A program made the position numbers and the translations under genes. Positions 59,303 to 64,000 of a stretch of 64,000 bases of DNA are shown here, one piece after another. The stretch lies in contig CAWKEY010000045.1 in NCBI GenBank assembly GCA_963848675.1, forward strand, positions 35,536 to 99,535. Direction: 5' to 3'. The notes beneath the pieces are model-generated. The model saw only the letters and a list, made by a program, of their open reading frames with translations. It did not search any database and had not been told where the DNA came from. The stretch is from CAWKEY01 sp963848675. GTDB taxonomy: Bacteria > Pseudomonadota > Gammaproteobacteria > Methylococcales > Methylomonadaceae. The number at the start of each line of letters is the position of its first letter. Positions within the stretch are counted from its first letter, which is position 1.

Positions 59303-60763
59303 TCATGGAGTCCGCAAATTTAATGGCGGCTCAATTGTCACCACCGAAGTGTTACCGGAATATTCGAAAGCTCCGATGTCAAATGACGAACCCTGAGGGC
59401 GCGCCGTCCCAACCTTATCGGTTGAAAAATAACTCATTGTCGCGCCTTGATCTCTGGCAAGCGTATCAGAGGCGGTTGGGACGAAATTGGCATCGAGACT
59501 CGGCACGCCGATCTTCCCGCTTGGATCAAAAGCTTTTGAGGTCGGGTAGATGTTGTTCCCCCAAGAGACGGTATACGATCCACCGCCGGTCTTATCTCGA
59601 TTGAAACCCATAGGACCTGTACCCATAGCAAGATTGTTCTTGAACTCATTTCCGGCTCCTGCCCCTGAGCCATTGGCCCAACCGATGCCCATTATTTGTC
59701 CTATGCCGCCACTGATCTGCCCAGCGTCGACAATGAAAGTATTGTTGAGAATCTTGACATTTGAAAACGTATTAATCGCATTTCCAGTGCTGTACATCCG
59801 GATGAAATCCGGATAGTCATCAAGTTTCTTAGTTATGTGGAACACGTTGTTATAGATATAAACGTCTTGAATTACTCCGCTTCCAAATGCATCAATATCT
59901 ATATTAGAGTCTCCGACGTTGTTGAAAGTGTTTCCATAAACTCTTAGATATCTTGAACCACCAGATTGCAGTGTGTCTGGATGCTGCCCTTGAACAGCCG
60001 CAGAGCTTGATACCGCAAAGAATTGATTATTGTAAACATCGGTACTTCCACCAGTCTGAATGGAATCCGGGCCACCGTAACCAATCCTATCTAAAGAATA
60101 TATTGTGTTATCGTGGATTTTATTCCATCCCCATCCATGCTGCGGATTTGCATAGCCACGAATACCGGCATCGCCTGTTATAGTAATTGAGTTGTGGTCG
60201 ATCTCGTACGTGTCGCCATAGGTCAGATTGATGCCATTGTTGCAATTTGTAATGGTAACGTAACGTATCGTTACACCTACTGGGCCGCTGCCTGTATCAT
60301 CGATAGCCCATCCATAGTCCTTGTTAGAACTGGTTGCATTCTGGATTTGCAACTTTGAAGCCGTCCCTAAGCTGCCGTCGATTGTGACGTAGTTGGCATA
60401 CGCAACATTTATGCCGCCACCATCCAGGATCACCGTGCCGTTATGCCCAGAGTCCTGACCAGTCCGAACAGTGATCTTACTAGAAGCGGTTCCGGATGCG
60501 GAAATCGTCAATGTTGATGTATAGGTCTTACTCGTCGCGCCGCCACTGATGTATAGCGTGTCGCCTGGTTTGATGGAAGACCATGAAATGTTAGAAAAGT
60601 TTTTGAAGGCACTGGCCCAGGACTGCCCGTTACCGGATGTCCCAACTGCGTTATCGACATACCAATTTGCCGCGATCGCGGACTGCGAAGCGGCAGACAA
60701 CACAACCACGCCGACACCGAAGATCCAACGTTTTCTCAATGTTGCATTAATGAAGTAGTTCAT
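59303..60763 (-). CDS. Secreted parallel beta-helix protein
   Basis: 486 residues. A signal peptide (KRWIFGVGVVVLSAASQSAIA) is followed by a right-handed parallel beta-helix: repeating coils such as VTIRYVTITNCNNGINLTYG and IDHNSITITGDAGIRGY, with Asn-ladder positions (NNGIN, YNNQF, YNNVF, LNNTF). The tail GTARPQGSSFDIGAFEYSG is a common end of such proteins. This fold occurs in polysaccharide lyases, epimerases and surface adhesins; no catalytic triad is certain. Faces the EPS genes across the IS3 remnant; a role in binding or trimming the polymer is plausible but unproven. Confidence 0.8.
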   Translation of the reverse strand: MNYFINATLRKRWIFGVGVVVLSAASQSAIAANWYVDNAVGTSGNGQSWASAFKNFSNISWSSIKPGDTLYISGGATSKTYTSTLTISASGTASSKITVRTGQDSGHNGTVILDGGGINVAYANYVTIDGSLGTASKLQIQNATSSNKDYGWAIDDTGSGPVGVTIRYVTITNCNNGINLTYGDTYEIDHNSITITGDAGIRGYANPQHGWGWNKIHDNTIYSLDRIGYGGPDSIQTGGSTDVYNNQFFAVSSSAAVQGQHPDTLQSGGSRYLRVYGNTFNNVGDSNIDIDAFGSGVIQDVYIYNNVFHITKKLDDYPDFIRMYSTGNAINTFSNVKILNNTFIVDAGQISGGIGQIMGIGWANGSGAGAGNEFKNNLAMGTGPMGFNRDKTGGGSYTVSWGNNIYPTSKAFDPSGKIGVPSLDANFVPTASDTLARDQGATMSYFSTDKVGTARPQGSSFDIGAFEYSGNTSVVTIEPPLNLRTP

Positions 60764-60907
60764 TTTAGTTTTCCTCAGAGATTATAATATATATTAAGTC
60801 CAAAGCGGGCAGGTTGCTGCCAGTCCGCCTGGTTTATTTGAAGGAGCTTGCCTCGCCCAATGCGAGGCCAGCTCCGACGGTATACCGTTTAAGCAATCAG
60901 TGTCCGG

Positions 60908-62719
60908 TTAATTCCCATTCCCATAGATTGACATTGACGCATTGGGTATATATCTACTAGTCCAGGTTGTAGCCGTCCATGTGGTGGGTAAGCTCGTCAG
61001 TGCAGTACGGCTAGAAGTTCTTTCCATCAAGCTGGTTCCCGATCCTACTTGGTCACGGAAGCCGATTTGCCCATCCGACCCCAGTATCGCAATCCAATAC
61101 GGGTTGCCTGCGGTCACAGCGGCTGCGGGTATCGTTATTTTGTTCCACGCGTCACCCTTAAGTGTGCTCAACGTGCCTGTAGCGACAAGAGTCCCGGGGT
61201 GGGCGCTAGCGTCGGTATAGATGCCGGCAATCAGCTGGGTTGCGGTGGTTGCGCTGGCGTCCAGATACACCTGAACTTCGGTGACTGAGCCGGACTTCAC
61301 TGGTATTGCCTGGAACGCTTGTGCTACGCCCAGCGCGCTGGAATCAAAAGAAGGCTCCAGATTCTTGTTGCCCAGGATAAGTTGCAGTGAACTAGTTGTT
61401 GCACTGGTTGAGCTCACTGGGGCATTCACTGGGGCATTCAAGTTGCTGCTGACTTCGGCTGCGGTCAGGGCTCGGTTGTAAATCCGTACTTCATCGATAT
61501 AGCCGTTAAAAAACTCACCCCAAAGACTGTTGCCACCAATGCGCAACACGCCCGTGGATTGTTTAATCAGGCCGGTCTGCGCGCGGCTGGCGACCTGTGT
61601 TCCATCCACATAAAGCCGTTGATATTGTCCGTCATAGGTTGACACCAAGTGAGTCCACTTGTTTAACGGTAACCGGTTGGGGCCGGTGACGGCACGGTAA
61701 CTTCCGTTGTTGATATAAGAGACTGGTAGATTAGCGTCTTCATCGGCATAGAGCGCATAGACTTCAGCGTTACTTGCTTCCTTCAAGATTAACGTTTGTC
61801 CGCCGTTTGTCATTCCCAGTGGGTATACCCATGCTTCGAGGGTCATGCCGGCTGAAAGATTCAGTGATGCGCTGTCATTGACCGTAACCCAGTCATTGAT
61901 CCCATCGAATTTGAGCGCGTTGCCAAATTTACCGGTAGTGATTCTGACTGCTTCCTTTATAGTACCGTTGTTACCATTGCCCGAGGCGTCCGTTACAGCC
62001 GTGCCAGTGGTTTCTTCAAAGCCAAAGGCCGCTACTAGACCATTAGTGGCTGCTGATGTGGGCGCAGGTGTAGGTGCAGGTGCAGGTGCAGGTGCAGGTG
62101 CAGGTGCAGGTGCAGGTGCAGGTGCAGGTGGTGCCGTCACGGTAATTTGTTTGGTCGTGGGCGCACTACTTCCGCTGGCTCCGGCTACTGTCAGCGTCAC
62201 GTTATATGTCCCCGCGTTCGCATAGCTAACTGTGACAGATTGGGCAGTTGAGGTTGGGGCGCTAGAGTTGGGTAAACTCCATGTCCTGCTCGTCACTGTA
62301 CCAGTTGTGGTATCCGTGAAAGTCACCAACTTGCCTTGTTCAACGCTGGTTGGATTGGCGGTGAAATTCGCTGTTAAGGCCGGTGTCGCGACCGGTATGG
62401 TCGTACTGATCTGGTTGGAGTAGGCGCTCTCGGTGGTCGAATTATAGGCCTTTACCGCCATGTAGTATGTAGTACCTGCTGTTAGATTAGGTACCGTATA
62501 AGTGGTCGTGTTACCTGCATCATAGGTTGAGGTGTATTGGCCACTGCTGGTGCCGACAGATACTTTATAGCCACTCACGCCGGTGACGTACTGGCATCCC
62601 AGGCAAGGTTGATGGTGGCCGCGAAGGAATTGCTGCTAAATAAAAATAAGATGAGTCCGGCCGACAAAAAGTGCCAGAACTGCTCACGGAAAGAAGTGTT
62701 TATTAAGATAATTTTTCAT
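60908..62719 (-). CDS. Secreted FN3-PKD-LamG protein with Ala-Pro linker, frameshifts at the 5' end
   Basis: About 603 residues if read from ATG 62719. The signal region FWHFLSAGLILFLFSSNSFAA and the following INLAWDASTSP lie one frame off from both the ATG and the main body, so two compensating indels occur near 62,710 and 62,580. From about 62,578 the frame is clean: FN3 (SGYKVSVGTSSGQYTSTYD), PKD (FTANPTSVEQGKLVTFTD), an Ala-Pro linker encoded by a hexanucleotide repeat, a LamG/concanavalin-like domain (LVAAFGFEETTGTAVTDASG, then GYIDEVRIYNRALTAAEV), and a C-terminal jelly-roll-like segment (SGSVTEVQVYLDASATTA). Probably binds cell-surface glycan. Confidence 0.75.
62073..62130. repeat. Hexanucleotide tandem repeat (GGTGCA)
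   Basis: About 9.7 perfect copies of ggtgca, preceded by imperfect ones. On the minus strand it encodes the Ala-Pro linker. Copy number could change by slippage without breaking the frame, altering linker length. Confidence 0.9.
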
Positions 62720-62922
62720 AAATAGATTCCATGCCCTCTTTAATTAAGAATCGGGCTTAAGGTTAGTAGATTAATTTTAAAAAATTGTGACGTAGGTTAG
62801 AAAACTGATGTTCGTTTAATAAGGGTTTAATTGTTGTGATTGGGTTTGGAGTATGAAAATGGCATCAGCAATATTTATCAAATTGCGAATAATTTGGGAA
62901 AAATGTTACAATTATCATGGGT

Positions 62923-63084
62923 TTATCTGCTAGGTAATTTATAAGTATTGGCATTGGAATGGTGGGCGAATTTCCTGTCTTCCCGCCAGTAAAGTGCCAA
63001 TGAATTGAGGGCTGGACGAGTCCAGAGCACCAAAAAGCGCTGAAACAGCTCGCGCAGGAAATATACTAATGATAAATTTTTCAT
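62923..63084 (-). CDS. 53-residue frame, possible truncated paralogue
   Basis: ATG 63084 with GGAGAA seven bases upstream. MKNLSLVYFLRELFQRFLVL starts like the signal region of the FN3-LamG gene (MKN, then RExFxxFL), and the leaders before both starts align over ~60 bases. The rest shows no recognised domain and stops at 62923. Likely a truncated copy of an exported protein's 5' end. Confidence 0.35.
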   Translation of the reverse strand: MKNLSLVYFLRELFQRFLVLWTRPALNSLALYWREDRKFAHHSNANTYKLPSR

Positions 63085-63954
63085 AATAGTTCTCCATGGC
63101 CCTGTTAACTTAAGAGTTGGGCTTGAGTTGAGTAATAAAAGACACGCTATTTAATATATGCCGTATATCAACAAACAGAAATCGGGCAGGTATTTGTTCT
63201 CATTTTGTGATCGAATTAACAAAAAATGCGTTAATAAATAGAAATACATTAAATATCTATTCCTCCTGTAACTAATACAGTTTAGATTCTAAAGACCAAT
63301 AATTAAGAGTTTCTTAACTACGTAAAATTACTTATTAGAATCATTCAAATTGTTTCTTGAGCAACAAGATATTTCAGCCCTGCCTATTCTGAGAGCCTTT
63401 GTGTATGTCGTCATCGCTGTCGGGAAGCGCGTATCCAGCGACATGGATGGAGAGCTTAAAATTTCCCTGCGGGATGACGAGCGTGTGTATAAAACGGTGA
63501 GGCCTTAGTCAGGGCAGTTGGGCGGCAATTCGTGTGAGTGTGAGGAACGAGGCGCGGTTTTGAGGTCTAATCAGCTCCTGGCAGGGCAGGAGCTGTTTAA
63601 GTTTTCCAGCTTACGTATAAGCTTCAGCCATAATCGAAACGGTGGCTGGCCGCTTGGATTCTAGGCGTAACGTCCCCCGGGCTGGATTGCCTGGGCCCAG
63701 ACTGCAGCGATGCGAACTCACACATTGCTCCAGGACCTTGGCTCATCCCTGTACACTGGATTTCGGCACAAATCTTTCTGGAACAGATTTGCATTAACCC
63801 GAAGGGCGTCAGGCAGGATAGCCTGACATGAATCCATTCCGGTATGACGACTACATTGAAGCGCTGACAATTCAACTGAAAGTTGTACGTAATCAGGAAA
63901 GTTTTTTCAACAGTTAGGTACCTAAGAAATGCGCACGAAATAAGTTGAACAAGT
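63085..63954. other. Repeat-rich region without recognised gene
   Basis: AT-rich to 63,350, then GC-richer interspersed-type sequence (63,410-63,500, tcatcgctgtcgggaagcg to gggatgacgagcg) and a block at 63,640-63,850 with cccgggctggattgcctggg that can form short stems. A minus-strand frame across the last part has no ribosome binding site. No RNA gene I can name. Confidence 0.45.
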
Positions 63955-63999
63955 GTAGGTGTGAATTTATTCGCACAGTGCGGATAAATCCGCACCTAC
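63955..63999. repeat. Palindromic repeat at the window edge
   Basis: gtaggtgtgaatttattcgc (63955-63974) is complementary, with few mismatches, to 63978-63999 (gcggataaatccgcacctac). Interspersed REP-like element; may continue past the window. Confidence 0.8.
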
Positions 64000-64000
64000 G

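Noticed and set aside
63640..63850. Possible 6S, RNase P or other structured RNA
   Set aside because: Short stems only; no match to the conserved cores of these RNAs that I can recall.
63624..63995. 123-codon minus-strand frame at the right edge
   Set aside because: Runs through a palindromic repeat and has no ribosome binding site; amino acids look non-coding.

Overview
The window reads as a chromosomal segment of a gammaproteobacterium, possibly a methanotroph-type member of the Methylococcales. That placement is an inference from protein style and from palindromic intergenic repeats; no rRNA or tRNA gene is present to confirm it. No phage, plasmid or CRISPR signature was seen.

Layout. 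1-3,950: end of an ABC-transporter permease (starts before the window), a glycine-zipper lipoprotein, and a TrmN6-type tRNA methyltransferase whose 5' part is duplicated in tandem. 4,339-6,450: an AT-rich island with an unrecognised membrane-associated protein and a small uracil-DNA-glycosylase-like protein. 6,857-15,051, minus strand: a very large secreted/membrane protein split by one frameshift, a TolC-family outer-membrane channel, purK-purE and an exonuclease III. 15,138-20,900, minus strand: an outer-membrane beta-barrel, a short Wza-type export protein, L-2-hydroxyglutarate oxidase (lhgO), an exosortase E fused to a CPBP protease, and a 32-codon reading frame beside it.

22,105-58,347, plus strand: a long exopolysaccharide (EPS) or surface-polysaccharide locus. 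It starts with a priming sugar-phosphate transferase that has an N-terminal degenerate GGDEF-like domain and is preceded by a hairpin-rich leader. Next comes a multidomain protein of about 3,400 codons: two seven-bladed WD40 propellers, a ThuA/amidotransferase-like fold, a NodB-like deacetylase-type domain, alternating Ig-like and DUF4082 modules, an N,N-dimethylformamidase-beta-like domain, FN3 and cadherin-like repeats. Then follow acetyltransferase, dehydrogenase and aminotransferase genes resembling the WbpD/WbpB/WbpE route to a diacetamido-uronic acid, a second amino-sugar set (NeuD-like acetyltransferase, epimerase, aminotransferase), a Wzz-type chain-length protein with a separate tyrosine kinase, a DUF354 protein, a UDP-GlcNAc 2-epimerase family gene, a deacetylase-like gene, several GT2, GT4 and GT14 glycosyltransferases, galE and an O-antigen ligase/polymerase. 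An ISAzo13-type element sits directly on the start of the ligase gene, and a decayed IS3-type element closes the locus.

58,350-64,000: two secreted proteins on the minus strand (a parallel beta-helix protein and an FN3/PKD/LamG protein with an Ala-Pro linker), a duplicated leader with a short open frame, and repeat-rich sequence without recognisable genes.

Reading the parts together (inference): precursor sugars are made, mounted on the undecaprenyl carrier by the 22,105 transferase, extended by the glycosyltransferases, polymerised by the 54,704 product, and exported through the Wzz-like protein, kinase, Wza-like protein and beta-barrel. The giant protein and the secreted beta-helix and LamG proteins would act outside the cytoplasm. 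Many conserved genes in the EPS half carry single-base indels, while the housekeeping genes are nearly all intact. This is either decay of the locus or local sequence error, and I cannot separate the two from the sequence alone.
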